Of a DNA stretch of 64,000 nucleotides, positions 44,698 through 52,394 are shown in pieces (within the stretch, counting starts at the first letter, position 1; the number at the start of each line of letters is the position of its first letter). The translations under genes and the position numbers were made by a program. Origin of the DNA: a virus; IMG/VR virus record IMGVR_UViG_3300035703_000044, positions 1 through 64,000 of that record. One strand, 5' to 3'. The notes below the pieces were generated by a model, which was not told where the DNA came from, did not search any database, and saw only the letters and a list, made by a program, of their open reading frames with translations.

Positions 44698-45111
44698 ATG
44701 ACACAAGTTATTGATACAAACAAATATATTGAATTCGTTCGCCAAACTACAAGTCCTGCAAGCAGTGACTTTGCTCAACTTCTTTCTCGTCTGACTGAAC
44801 TTGAAGCAACTGCTGATGCTGATGTTCCTCGCCTTCTTACTGCTGCTCTTGGTATGAGTGCTGAATGTGGAGAACTGGTAGAAATTATCAAGAAAATTCT
44901 ACTGCAGGGAAAATCTTATAATGAAGACAATGTTATTCATATGAAAAAAGAAGCAGGTGATGTACTTTGGTATATGTCTCAACTTTGTATTGCTCTTGAT
45001 ACTACATTTGAAGAACTGATGGAAATCAATTATCAAAAACTATCGGCAAGATATCCAGAAGGAACTTTTTCTGTCTATAAGTCAGAAAATAGGGCAGAAG
45101 GGGATATTTGA
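44698..45111 (+). CDS. mazG: MazG-like nucleotide pyrophosphohydrolase
   Basis: 137 residues from ATG 44698, one base after the gp41 stop; a longer in-frame start lies inside gp41. The MazG helical metal-binding motifs are present: SAECGELVEIIKK (EExxE-like) and MKKEAGDVLWYMSQLC (ExxD). Cyanophage MazG has been proposed to alter the host (p)ppGpp or dNTP pool. A GAAA-loop terminator follows directly. Confidence 0.9.
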   Translation: MTQVIDTNKYIEFVRQTTSPASSDFAQLLSRLTELEATADADVPRLLTAALGMSAECGELVEIIKKILLQGKSYNEDNVIHMKKEAGDVLWYMSQLCIALDTTFEELMEINYQKLSARYPEGTFSVYKSENRAEGDI

Positions 45112-45116
45112 TTTAT

Positions 45117-45140
45117 GGAGGTTGAAAAACCTCCTTTTTT
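45117..45140 (+). terminator. Terminator after mazG
   Basis: Perfect 7-bp stem GGAGGTT/AACCTCC closed by a GAAA tetraloop, then six T. Ends the gp43-mazG operon. Confidence 0.95.
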
Positions 45141-45164
45141 GTTATTTCTATAATCTCTATAATT

Positions 45165-45172
45165 TATAAATA
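45165..45172 (+). promoter_or_regulatory. Late promoter TATAAATA (perfect) before GIY-YIG gene 2
   Basis: Exact late box ending at the base before a possible ATG (45173). The RNA would start downstream of that ATG, so ATG 45194 is the likely start. Two TATAAT hexamers lie just upstream (45149, 45158). Confidence 0.65.
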
Positions 45173-45193
45173 ATGATAGAGTTAAAGTCAATT

Positions 45194-45922
45194 ATGAATT
45201 ATATTGTGTATGCATATTGTAATGAATTTGGAAAATTTTATTATATTGGTAGAGGGAGAGTAGGTAGAGAAATTGAAAATCATAAAAGGATAAAAGTTCC
45301 TCCTAGAGAAAGAATTTTAATACTCCATAAAAATCTAACTAAACAAGAAAGTGTTGATTATGAAAAAGGTTTAATTAAATTTTATGGAAGAAAAATTGAT
45401 GGTGGAATATTAGAAAATTTAAGTATAGGTGGGCATTGTGGTTCTGAAGGAGTTCCTCCTTGGAATAAAGGTAAAAAATGTGAATATATTTCAGAATCAA
45501 ATAGTAGAAGAATTGGTGAATTGCATCCTTTTTATGGAAAACCTTTACCAAAAAAGATGAGAGATAAGATTAGCCAATCCAACAAAGGAAAAAAACATAC
45601 TGAAGAATCAAAAAATAAAATTAGTGAGAGTAATCTTGGAATTAAAAAAACAGAGGAACACAGAAAAAATATAAGTAAAGGTAAAAAAGGTATGAAGCAA
45701 TCTGAAACTCATAGACAAAATAATTCTAAAAGTAAGTGTAAGTTTTTATATAAAATTGAAACTCCCACTGGAGAAATTGTTGAAACTGAAAATATGAGGA
45801 AATTTAGTATTGAAAATAATCTACCTCCAGCATCTATGCATAGGTTATCTACTGGTCAGTATATTGAATATCGTGGATATAAATTAGTTGATAAGATTGA
45901 GTTAATAGTGAAACCAACTTGA
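45194..45922 (+). mobile_element. GIY-YIG homing endonuclease with NUMOD repeats (copy 2)
   Basis: A coding sequence of 242 residues from ATG 45194 (seven more from ATG 45173). GIY-YIG nuclease: MNYIVYAYCNEFGKFYYIGRGRVGR, then the YEKGLIKFYGRK region holding a catalytic-type Glu. NUMOD3 repeats (HPFYGKPLPKKMRDKISQSNK; GKKHTEESKNKISE; KTEEHRKNISKG) and a C-terminal NUMOD1-like helix-turn-helix (MRKFSIENNLPPASMHRL, then YRGYKLVDK) give the DNA-binding part. Base composition is noticeably more A-rich than the flanking mazG, a sign of mobility. It shares layout and promoter context with copy 1 but is divergent. Confidence 0.9.
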
Positions 45923-45947
45923 CTTTATTTTTTTTGTGTGGTATAAT
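45919..45947 (+). promoter_or_regulatory. Sigma70-type promoter for the 45968 gene pair
   Basis: TTGACT (45919-45924) overlapping the homing-endonuclease stop, 17-bp spacer, perfect TATAAT (45942-45947). An AAAAGGAG Shine-Dalgarno follows before ATG 45968. Confidence 0.8.
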
Positions 45948-45967
45948 CAAACAGAAAAGGAGAAAAT

Positions 45968-46156
45968 ATGAAAACACTAACATCTTTTATTGCTCCAGAA
46001 AAATCAAAGTTTATGTTCCAAAATACCCCTCAAGGACCTGTGATGTGGGTTGTGTCTGATGAAGGCAACCAGAAACTTTTTAGATTTCGTGGAAAAACAA
46101 TCCGTGATACTAACAAAAACTTTTTACACATGAAATATTATTTGGAGGAAGTATGA
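45968..46156 (+). CDS. Small hypothetical protein
   Basis: 62 residues, basic, with a probable small beta core (SKFMFQNTPQGPVMWVVSD, KLFRFRGKTIRD). Strong Shine-Dalgarno AAAAGGAGA and sigma70-type promoter upstream suggest early expression. It overlaps the next small gene by four bases. I do not recognise it. Confidence 0.65.
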   Translation: MKTLTSFIAPEKSKFMFQNTPQGPVMWVVSDEGNQKLFRFRGKTIRDTNKNFLHMKYYLEEV

Positions 46157-46338
46157 GTAAAGAAAAGCAAGTAACTGTTAAAATGGATGCTCGTACTGCG
46201 GCTGCAGTTCGTCAAGTTTTATTTGATTCTCAAAAAGGATACACTTATGATGAAGTAAGTGTTCCTCCTCGAATTTCTGATATTCGTGGAGTTATTGTGC
46301 AACTTGATGAAAGTATTGGTACTGCTCTTGGTGTTTGA
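46153..46338 (+). CDS. Small hypothetical protein
   Basis: 61 residues. The middle part (KMDARTAAAVRQVLFDSQKGYTYDEVSVPPRI) looks helical and conserved, followed by a short helix (GVIVQLDESIGTAL). The stop codon is part of the terminator stem. It is coupled by ATGA to the preceding gene and forms a two-gene early-type unit. No function is assigned. Confidence 0.65.
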   Translation: MSKEKQVTVKMDARTAAAVRQVLFDSQKGYTYDEVSVPPRISDIRGVIVQLDESIGTALGV

Positions 46339-46358
46339 CCCTTCGGGGTCTTTTTTTT
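46337..46358 (+). terminator. Terminator after the 45968 gene pair
   Basis: GACCC-TTCG-GGGTC, a UUCG-tetraloop hairpin, then eight T merging into the TATAAATA late box at 46358. Confidence 0.95.
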
Positions 46359-46365
46359 ATAAATA
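46358..46365 (+). promoter_or_regulatory. Late promoter TATAAATA (perfect) before the 46388 gene
   Basis: Exact late box made in part from the terminator T-run, 23 bases before the ATG at 46388. Confidence 0.7.
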
Positions 46366-46387
46366 ACTAAAAAAGTATTTGCAAAAA

Positions 46388-47059
46388 ATGGATACCAAAG
46401 ATCTTAAGGGTTTGATGGAAGCATATTCTGAAGTTTATGCTCCTCAAGAAGTTGATGAAGCACTAGATAAGAGATTTGATTCAATGAGAAAGCGTGGTGG
46501 AAGAAGTGCTCCTCCAGAAGAGCGTTCTGTTGGTGGTGAAATGAATAGAAAAAATAAAGATTATTGGGCAGATACTCTAGGTAAAGGTAGAGATAGAGGA
46601 AAGGGCAGTAAAGCAGCAAGAAGAGTAGCAGCACTTAAGAATGAAGAACTTGATATCTTTGACGTGGTTCTTGAGTTTCTCCAAGTAGAAGGGTTTGCAG
46701 AAACTCTGGAAGAAGCAGAGTGGATGATGGCGAATGTGATTGATGAGGAAGCAATTGGTATTATTCTTGGTGAAGCTAATAAAGAAAATAAGCAAAAAAA
46801 GAACGATGCTATTTCTAAAATAATTCAGAAAAAACTTCATCCTTCAGTTTTACCATCATTAACTTATGGTAGAAGAGAATTGAAAAAAGAAGATTATGTA
46901 AATGAAGCACAACACGCTCGTGAGAACCCAGAGAAGTATGAAAGAGAGCAGGCAAAGAAATCTGCTCCTGTTCGTGGAGAAAGAACTCCTATGCCACCAA
47001 GAGGTGATAAGCGTAGAGAGGACTTTGAGAAGTGGTATGCTAAACAGATGGGTCGCTGA
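46388..47059 (+). CDS. Probable head-internal or core protein
   Basis: 223 residues from ATG 46388 (in-frame TTG at 46379 rejected). The N-terminus DTKDLKGLMEAYSEVYAPQ contains an L-M-E-A site of gp21 protease type. A Gly/Lys/Arg-rich stretch (GKGRDRGKGSKAARR) and an acidic helical segment (LEFLQVEGFAETLEEAEW) follow, and the C-terminus is basic. Late promoter, charge pattern and a cleavage-like site near the start suggest a processed internal head protein, though no family with known activity is recognised. Confidence 0.65.
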   Translation: MDTKDLKGLMEAYSEVYAPQEVDEALDKRFDSMRKRGGRSAPPEERSVGGEMNRKNKDYWADTLGKGRDRGKGSKAARRVAALKNEELDIFDVVLEFLQVEGFAETLEEAEWMMANVIDEEAIGIILGEANKENKQKKNDAISKIIQKKLHPSVLPSLTYGRRELKKEDYVNEAQHARENPEKYEREQAKKSAPVRGERTPMPPRGDKRREDFEKWYAKQMGR

Positions 47060-47065
47060 TAAATA
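47058..47065 (+). promoter_or_regulatory. Late-type box GATAAATA overlapping the 46388 gene stop
   Basis: GATAAATA includes the TGA stop; a hairpin follows within 20 bases, so its role is unclear. Confidence 0.25.
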
Positions 47066-47082
47066 AATCGGAAGGTTGCTCT

Positions 47083-47112
47083 AACCCCTTGACTTTTTAG
47101 TTGAGGGGTTTT
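47083..47112 (+). terminator. Hairpin overlapping the tRNA-Ala promoter
   Basis: 12-bp stem AACCCCTTGACT/AGTTGAGGGGTT (two G-T pairs) with a TTTT loop; the following T-run is short (TTAT). The left arm contains the TTGACT -35 box. Confidence 0.6.
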
Positions 47113-47117
47113 ATAAT
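47089..47117 (+). promoter_or_regulatory. Sigma70-type promoter for tRNA-Ala
   Basis: TTGACT (47089-47094), 17 bp, perfect TATAAT (47112-47117). The tRNA 5' end is ten bases downstream of the -10 box. Confidence 0.8.
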
Positions 47118-47126
47118 GTCTTTATT

Positions 47127-47200
47127 GGGGGATTAGCTCAGTTGGTAGTAGCGCATCCTTTGCAAGGATGATGTCATCGGTTCGAGTCCGATATCTTCCA
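47127..47200 (+). tRNA. tRNA-Ala (anticodon TGC)
   Basis: 74 nt. Acceptor GGGGGAT pairs with ATCTTCC (two G-U pairs); anticodon loop TTTGCAA with TGC at 47161-47163; T arm ATCGG-TTCGAGT-CCGAT. The D arm has one extra base, giving a slightly irregular stem. CCA is not encoded. Confidence 0.92.
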
Positions 47201-47202
47201 CT

Positions 47203-47210
47203 TCTAAATA
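47203..47210 (+). promoter_or_regulatory. Late-type box TCTAAATA before the 47232 gene
   Basis: TCTAAATA just after the tRNA-Ala, 22 bases before the next ATG. Confidence 0.4.
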
Positions 47211-47231
47211 CTTGAAAGAGTATTTCTATAG

Positions 47232-48626
47232 ATGTCTAGATTTTCTGGTAAGGATACAGAAACTTATACTGAGATCTTAGCTCAAGTTTGCTTAGCATAT
47301 TCTATATCTACAAATAAACCATTAACAAAAGGTGAGTTAATAACGGGATCAACTTTAAATCCAAAAGTTGTTTCTTTAATTAGTAGGTATATGATAACTC
47401 AATCTAGTGTTAATCTAACAAGAACTAGTTTTACTTCCGGATTTGTTGAATATATTAAAGGTGATGTTAGTTCTGGATTAAATTGGGTAGATGCTCAAGG
47501 TAGAAATATGATGGAGGTAAAGAAGAGATTTAAAATAGGAACAAAACATAAAGTTTATAATGATAAACTTTTTGAAGGAGGGCAGTCGGATAATAATCCA
47601 TATACTGCATTTTTGAGAGCAAAAACTGGAGCAAAAACTGATAAATGGAATCCTGCTGATATTTGGGTGATGAATTTGGAGGGAAGACAAGCATTAAAAA
47701 GATTGAATAGGAGAGTTCAAACAAGATCAAAAGTATCTCTTGAATATTGTAATCAATTTTTGGCAGATCAATTTTCTAAAGGTAATATCATTCCAATTTC
47801 TTTAAAAAAACCTCAAAAAACTCCACATATTGATATTGTTAATAGTAACGAATATGTAACTAGAATTTCTCTTGGAAAGTCTCCTAATCCTACAATTGAA
47901 TATGACTATGGAAATAAAGATGTGAAAATTAATTTTACTATTGAAACTGTTGAACTTGCCAAAGGACAAAAAGCATCAACAGCAAGAAGAAATCCGAATA
48001 GCATCACAGGTAAAGTAGTTCCTGGATCCGAAAAGCATATCAGGTTAAAATATCACGTAGACAATAAAAAAGTAGAACTTGAATATTCTCAAACTGGAAA
48101 GGGAATGAATTATGCTGCTGCAAAGATGGGAAATCTTGGTGCAGATAATTTTCAAAAAATTATTAATCAAACTTCAAGGCAGGGGGTAAATAAACTTAAT
48201 AACATTCAATCAAAATATGATGATATTGATATCAAAACTAATCCTTGGTTTAATGGAAAACAACTTGGTGTTGTTAAAGCAAGAAAAGAAGTTTCAAAAA
48301 TTGCTCCACATTATGATAGAATTGCAGAATATGTTGGTGAAATATGGAAAGAAATTAATGGAAACAATTTTGATTCTGGAAAAATGCGTGAACCAGACGC
48401 AATTTGGAGTAAAGCAAGAGCTGGTGAATTGGGATTATCTATACATTCCATTTCAAATGAGCAAGTTAAAAAACGAGTAATTCAAAATTTATATGAAGCA
48501 GCTGCTTCCATTAGTTACGTTACTGGATTAAATAAAGACGAAATGGAATTGGAGAAAGAAGTTGGTATGGATCCTTCTCCAAGAAAAACTAATTTTAATG
48601 CTAGTGTCTACGTAAAAGTATATTAA
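47232..48626 (+). CDS. Hypothetical protein with a KWNPADIW motif
   Basis: 464 residues, basic overall. The most distinctive feature is TDKWNPADIWVMN near residue 137-149, a motif I associate with restriction-endonuclease-like (PD-(D/E)XK-type) phage and defence proteins. An earlier acidic-Lys pattern (VDAQGRNMMEVKKRF, about 85-100) could supply other active-site residues. The C-terminal half has a helical domain (APHYDRIAEYVGEIWKEINGN) and ends in YITGLNKDE/ASVYVKVY-like strands. Base use is more A/T-rich than the core genes, suggesting an accessory gene. A nuclease is a hypothesis only. Confidence 0.6.
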   Translation: MSRFSGKDTETYTEILAQVCLAYSISTNKPLTKGELITGSTLNPKVVSLISRYMITQSSVNLTRTSFTSGFVEYIKGDVSSGLNWVDAQGRNMMEVKKRFKIGTKHKVYNDKLFEGGQSDNNPYTAFLRAKTGAKTDKWNPADIWVMNLEGRQALKRLNRRVQTRSKVSLEYCNQFLADQFSKGNIIPISLKKPQKTPHIDIVNSNEYVTRISLGKSPNPTIEYDYGNKDVKINFTIETVELAKGQKASTARRNPNSITGKVVPGSEKHIRLKYHVDNKKVELEYSQTGKGMNYAAAKMGNLGADNFQKIINQTSRQGVNKLNNIQSKYDDIDIKTNPWFNGKQLGVVKARKEVSKIAPHYDRIAEYVGEIWKEINGNNFDSGKMREPDAIWSKARAGELGLSIHSISNEQVKKRVIQNLYEAAASISYVTGLNKDEMELEKEVGMDPSPRKTNFNASVYVKVY

Positions 48627-48632
48627 TAAATA
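48625..48632 (+). promoter_or_regulatory. Late promoter AATAAATA before the 48653 gene
   Basis: AATAAATA overlaps the preceding stop, 28 bases before the ATG. Confidence 0.45.
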
Positions 48633-48652
48633 TAAGTATATCAAGATAAACC

Positions 48653-49945
48653 ATGAAGAGTTTTTTCCAATTTCTAACTGAGGCAAAAGAATCGCAAGCA
48701 TCCGCTCAAGCGAGGAAACTCAACCTCAAGAGTGATGGACACGGGGGATGGTATGATTCCCGTGGAGAATTTGTTGCGAAAACAGAAGCAGGAAAACTCA
48801 AGTTTTATGATAAGGGAGAAAAGGTAGGTCAGAAGGATCAACCAAAGGAACCCGCAGAAAAGGCAAAACCTGCAAAGAAACCAACTGCAAAACCACAACC
48901 AACTACAACAACTCAAAAGAAATCTCCAGCAAAACCAGAAGGAGAAGGTGGAACTGGAGAGATTAGTGATACTTTAACTGTTGCTTTTGGACGTTTCAAT
49001 CCACCAACAGTAGGACATGAGAAACTTTTAAAGTCTGCTAGTAAGGTTGCTACTGGTGGAGATCTTAAGATTTATCCTTCAAGAACTCAGGATCCTAAGA
49101 AGAATCCATTAGATCCTGATATGAAGATCTCGTTTATGAAAAAGATGTTCCCCGATTTTGAAGATAATATTATTAATGATGATGAGATGAAATCAATCTT
49201 TAATGTATTGATTGCAGCAGCAGAAGCAGGATATGCAAATGTTAATATTGTTGTAGGTTCTGATCGTCAAGCAGAATTTGAGAACCTTGCACAGAAATAC
49301 AATGGTGATCTTTATGACTTTGATCTTATTCGTGTCATCTCTGCAGGTGTGAGAGATGCTGATGCGGAGGGTGTATCGGGAATGTCTGCTTCCAAGATGA
49401 GAAAGGCTGTGATGGATGATGACTTTGAATCATTCCGTAAAGGAACTCCCAAGACTCTTGATGATGGTGATGCACGTTCTTTATTTGATGCAGTCCGTCA
49501 AGGAATGGGCGCAAAGAAATCTAAAGTTCAGAAAGAAGGATATGCTCTCTGGGAGATTGCTCCTAAGTTTGATATGTGGAATCTCCGTGAACATTATGTC
49601 ACCAAGAAAATCTTTAGAATTGGTGATATTGTTGAGAACTTAAACACTGGATTGGTTGGTGAAATCATTCGTAGAGGTGCAAATCATCTTATTTGTGTAA
49701 CTGAAGAGGGTTGGATGTTTAAGTCTTGGATTAAAGATGTGATGGAATATAATGAAGTTAAGATGGAAAGAAAGATGAGAGTTCCTGGAAAGCCAAACAC
49801 TTTGGTTGGAACTGGTGGATACTTTAAATATGTTGCTGATATGACTCCTGGATTTAATAAAGGTGACAAGATGAATCTTCAACCTGGAGCAAAACCTTAT
49901 AGTGGTATTAAGAATTTCATAAATAAGTATAAGGTCAAGAAGTAA
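48653..49945 (+). CDS. Nucleotidyltransferase-like protein with capsid-targeting peptide
   Basis: 430 residues. Residues 1-11 (MKSFFQFLTEA) match the T4 capsid-targeting peptide MKTYQEFIAEA, with an L-T-E gp21 site. A low-complexity Lys/Pro/Ala/Thr linker (about 60-100) follows. Residues about 108-260 form a HIGH-type nucleotidyltransferase domain: GRFNPPTVGH (113-122), a VVGSDRQ strand, then VSGMSASKMRKA (the S-x-[ST]-x-[IVM]-R-like second motif). The rest (about 310-430) has a small barrel-like region (FRIGDIVENLNTGLVGEIIRRG) and a basic tail. It is probably packaged in the head and injected. Substrate (NMN, cytidylyl or pantetheine type) is not known. Confidence 0.8.
   Translation: MKSFFQFLTEAKESQASAQARKLNLKSDGHGGWYDSRGEFVAKTEAGKLKFYDKGEKVGQKDQPKEPAEKAKPAKKPTAKPQPTTTTQKKSPAKPEGEGGTGEISDTLTVAFGRFNPPTVGHEKLLKSASKVATGGDLKIYPSRTQDPKKNPLDPDMKISFMKKMFPDFEDNIINDDEMKSIFNVLIAAAEAGYANVNIVVGSDRQAEFENLAQKYNGDLYDFDLIRVISAGVRDADAEGVSGMSASKMRKAVMDDDFESFRKGTPKTLDDGDARSLFDAVRQGMGAKKSKVQKEGYALWEIAPKFDMWNLREHYVTKKIFRIGDIVENLNTGLVGEIIRRGANHLICVTEEGWMFKSWIKDVMEYNEVKMERKMRVPGKPNTLVGTGGYFKYVADMTPGFNKGDKMNLQPGAKPYSGIKNFINKYKVKK
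49918..49925 (+). promoter_or_regulatory. Late promoter CATAAATA before the 49959 gene
   Basis: CATAAATA inside the last codons of the upstream gene, 34 bases before the next ATG. Confidence 0.4.
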
Positions 49946-49958
49946 CACACTTATACTC

Positions 49959-51146
49959 ATGTCAATGAACATCCTTAACGATATTTCTGCAGTCTATCTT
50001 CAACAGGTTGCTGAGAAGAAAGATGATTCATATCTTGAGAAAGATATGAAGAAACGTCACGAGAATAACGAGAAGGCTCGTGAAGAAATGAAGAGGACTA
50101 AGGCAAATAAGGATATGGTGAAGGCTGCCAGAAAGTCTATGGGTGTTGAAGATGATGATGACGATGATGATATCAACGAAGCAGTAAAAGGTGTTGATAC
50201 TGGAATGAGAAAAGCAGCATCTGCCGAAAGAAGATCGGGAGATAAGAGACTTGCTCCTTCTAAAGGAAAGGGGTATGCGGATCAACAAAAACAAAGTATT
50301 GCCTACATGGATAAGGTAACGAAGAAAAATAAAAATGTTGTTGGATTAGTAACTAAGGAAGCACTTGATCCAGTAGGGAAAGAGGATTCTGATATTGATA
50401 ATGATGGTGATACTGATAGTTCAGATAAGTATCTTCATAAGAGAAGAAAGGCAATTGGTAAGGCAATGAAAAAAGAAAAGATGAAAGAGTCTTTTTCAAA
50501 CTGGAGACAAGATCTTGCTGAAGTGATGGGTGATGTTGAATCAAACAAAGAAGTTAAAGAAAAGAAGGTCAATAATAAGATTAAGATTAATCCAGAGATG
50601 AAGGAGGCAGTTGAGGAACTTGGTGGTGAACTGATTGAGATGGTTGAACTTGATGAGAAGGCACTCAGCAAGCAACAACAAAAGTTTATGGGAATGGTTT
50701 ATGCTGTAAAGAAGGGTGAGATGAAAGCACCATCACCTGAAGTTGCAAAGGCAGCTGCAGGTATGAGTAAGAAATCTGCAAGAGACTTTGCAAAGACTAA
50801 ACATAAAGGACTCCCTCAAGTTAAAGAAGATGTTCTTAATGAAAGAGAACATGATGAACCAGGAGAAGGTCCAAGACAAAAATATGGCGATATGCGTGGT
50901 ATAGATAGAGGAACTGGTAATGAAGTAAAATTTGGTGGAAAGTGGCAAAGTAAAGAAAGAAAAGAAGCTGGTGCTGCAGCACTTGCTAAACTGAAGTCTA
51001 AAGAAAATGGAATACGTGAAATGGAAGAACCTACCATGGAACCATCACAAGATAAAACTAGTGATATGCAAAAGAAAAAAATTCAGGTTCAAAAGGTAAG
51101 AGACTTAACAACCAGATTACAGGCTGCAAGAAAAGGAGTTTATTAA
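49959..51146 (+). CDS. Highly charged protein with a DUF3008-like domain
   Basis: 395 residues, alternating acidic and basic, mostly disordered or helical. An Asp run (about 64-71), an EF-hand-like EDSDIDNDGDTDSSDKYL (about 141-158), and a well-defined DUF3008-type segment: SKQQQKFMGMVYAVKKGEMK, then SPEVAKAAAGMSKKSARDFA and KHKGLP (about 238-290). DUF3008 is a small basic domain found in phages and bacteria, function unknown. Charge and location beside the targeting-peptide protein suggest an internal head protein that binds DNA. ATG 49965 is an alternative start. Confidence 0.7.
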   Translation: MSMNILNDISAVYLQQVAEKKDDSYLEKDMKKRHENNEKAREEMKRTKANKDMVKAARKSMGVEDDDDDDDINEAVKGVDTGMRKAASAERRSGDKRLAPSKGKGYADQQKQSIAYMDKVTKKNKNVVGLVTKEALDPVGKEDSDIDNDGDTDSSDKYLHKRRKAIGKAMKKEKMKESFSNWRQDLAEVMGDVESNKEVKEKKVNNKIKINPEMKEAVEELGGELIEMVELDEKALSKQQQKFMGMVYAVKKGEMKAPSPEVAKAAAGMSKKSARDFAKTKHKGLPQVKEDVLNEREHDEPGEGPRQKYGDMRGIDRGTGNEVKFGGKWQSKERKEAGAAALAKLKSKENGIREMEEPTMEPSQDKTSDMQKKKIQVQKVRDLTTRLQAARKGVY

Positions 51147-51168
51147 TCTCTTTTTAAGAGTAATATTT

Positions 51169-51176
51169 TCTAAATA
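51169..51176 (+). promoter_or_regulatory. Late-type box TCTAAATA before the 51206 gene
   Basis: TCTAAATA 30 bases before ATG 51206, with a CGGAGG Shine-Dalgarno in between. Confidence 0.4.
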
Positions 51177-51205
51177 ACTTTGAATCCACTTATACGGAGG
51201 TTATT

Positions 51206-51376
51206 ATGGGCGTACTTGTAGAGGTTGTAAAACCAATTATTCTTGCTGCATTAAACTCTTGTCATACTAAGCGTCTTGTGGTTGAACTACTTGAACGTTA
51301 TGTAAAGACTACTGATAATGACATCGATGATGTTATTGCTGGATCAGTAAGAACAGCACTTTTAAAGAACTGCTGA
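51206..51376 (+). CDS. Small hypothetical protein (56 aa)
   Basis: A 56-residue frame with a good Shine-Dalgarno (CGGAGGTT, seven bases before ATG) and a terminator after it. The first half is a hydrophobic or amphipathic helix (VLVEVVKPIILAALNS), the second contains VVELLERYVKTTDNDIDDVIAG. It is a complete little transcription unit. I recall similar short cyanophage proteins with no known function. The helix could be membrane-associated. Confidence 0.7.
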   Translation: MGVLVEVVKPIILAALNSCHTKRLVVELLERYVKTTDNDIDDVIAGSVRTALLKNC

Positions 51377-51404
51377 TTAAATAAAATTAAATTAATATGA
51401 GGTG

Positions 51405-51435
51405 GGGAGACGAAAAGTAAAAGTCTCCCTTTTTT
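51405..51435 (+). terminator. Terminator after the 51206 gene
   Basis: GGGAGAC/GTCTCCC stem with an A-rich 11-base loop, six T merging into the TATAAATA box at 51435. Confidence 0.9.
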
Positions 51436-51442
51436 ATAAATA
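51435..51442 (+). promoter_or_regulatory. Late promoter TATAAATA (perfect) before the 51474 gene
   Basis: Exact late box sharing its first T with the terminator T-run, 32 bases before the ATG. Confidence 0.7.
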
Positions 51443-51473
51443 TTATTAGCAAATATTTTTACGGAAAAGAAAC

Positions 51474-51995
51474 ATGGCACTCTGGGGAAACAATGATAAT
51501 GTTGGTGCTGGTGGTTCAGTATCATTAAATTATTCTACCGGTGTTGTAACGGGAACTGGAACCACTTTTGGGCAGGTGGGAGCTGCAGCGACTGGTGATA
51601 TAATTAGATTTGGAAGTCGCTCTGGTATCTATTTCGGAGATGCTGTAATTGTTGGAATTGCTAGCACGACTCAACTTACTATTGGATCAACTGCTGGTCT
51701 TAGTGGTGCTGCAATTGCTTCTACATCATTTAGAGTAAGTCAACTTCCCAAGTATACTGTACTTGATTCTAAGTATAGTGAAGCTTCCTGGGGAACTGAT
51801 GATTCATATGTATATGGTGTCGCTGAAGGTGGACTGACGGCGGCAACTGGAACTTCATATGCACTTACCCATGGGGGTTGGGTTGGAGTTACCACTTATG
51901 TTGATGCCAATGGATCACTGAGAGTTAAATCTGAGACTCTCGTTGCAATGTCTGGTATCACTACTGGAAACACACCAGTATTTCCCCCTGCATGA
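51474..51995 (+). CDS. Putative virion structural protein
   Basis: 173 residues, Gly/Thr/Ser/Val-rich, beta. Recognisable repeating turns: VVTGTGTTFGQVGAAATGDIIRFG and AVIVGIASTTQLTIGSTAG, then GGWVGVTTYVDANGSLRVKSETLVAMSGI. I recall close relatives of the last block in cyanophage virion proteins. Perfect late promoter upstream. It is likely a head or tail decoration, function unknown. Confidence 0.75.
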   Translation: MALWGNNDNVGAGGSVSLNYSTGVVTGTGTTFGQVGAAATGDIIRFGSRSGIYFGDAVIVGIASTTQLTIGSTAGLSGAAIASTSFRVSQLPKYTVLDSKYSEASWGTDDSYVYGVAEGGLTAATGTSYALTHGGWVGVTTYVDANGSLRVKSETLVAMSGITTGNTPVFPPA

Positions 51996-52001
51996 TAATA
52001 T

Positions 52002-52394
52002 ATGATCTTCAATGAATTGAATGAGGACAACTTCCTCCTTTTTGCCATTAAGAATTATGAGAATCCTCAGGCCGTAACAAAAGAAGATTTTGATAAAGAT
52101 CTAAATCATTTCAAGTACATCAAAAGACTTTTGAAACGATATAGAAACACTGGGGAACTTAAGGTTCCCCTTTTGATCAATCACTTTATTGTTCTGTATA
52201 ATATCTTTGGTGAAGCAGCAACTCCGATGCTCTTTTTTAAGATAGAACGAGAACTCTGGTCCACGATGAAAACTTTTATATTATTCTTAAACAAGATACC
52301 AGAATATCCAAAATGTTATCTTCACGATATTCCCGTTGACTTAGATTGTTTAAAAGAACTCCAGAAGATTTTTAGGACAAATGAACAAACTTGA
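52002..52394 (+). CDS. Conserved cyanophage hypothetical protein
   Basis: 130 residues, all-helical prediction, with conserved-looking blocks (NELNEDNFLLFAIKNYENPQ, HFKYIKRLLKRY, LLINHFIVLYNIFG). I recall it as a common family of unknown function in cyanomyoviruses (possibly DUF7207). The basic central helix may bind nucleic acid. It starts six bases after the virion gene and overlaps the next small gene by 14 bases, leading into gp61. Confidence 0.7.
   Translation: MIFNELNEDNFLLFAIKNYENPQAVTKEDFDKDLNHFKYIKRLLKRYRNTGELKVPLLINHFIVLYNIFGEAATPMLFFKIERELWSTMKTFILFLNKIPEYPKCYLHDIPVDLDCLKELQKIFRTNEQT

Noticed and set aside
45142-45164. Two TATAAT hexamers as extra sigma70-type promoters before GIY-YIG gene 2
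   Set aside because: No -35-like sequence lies at suitable spacing; the T/A-rich stretch makes chance matches likely.
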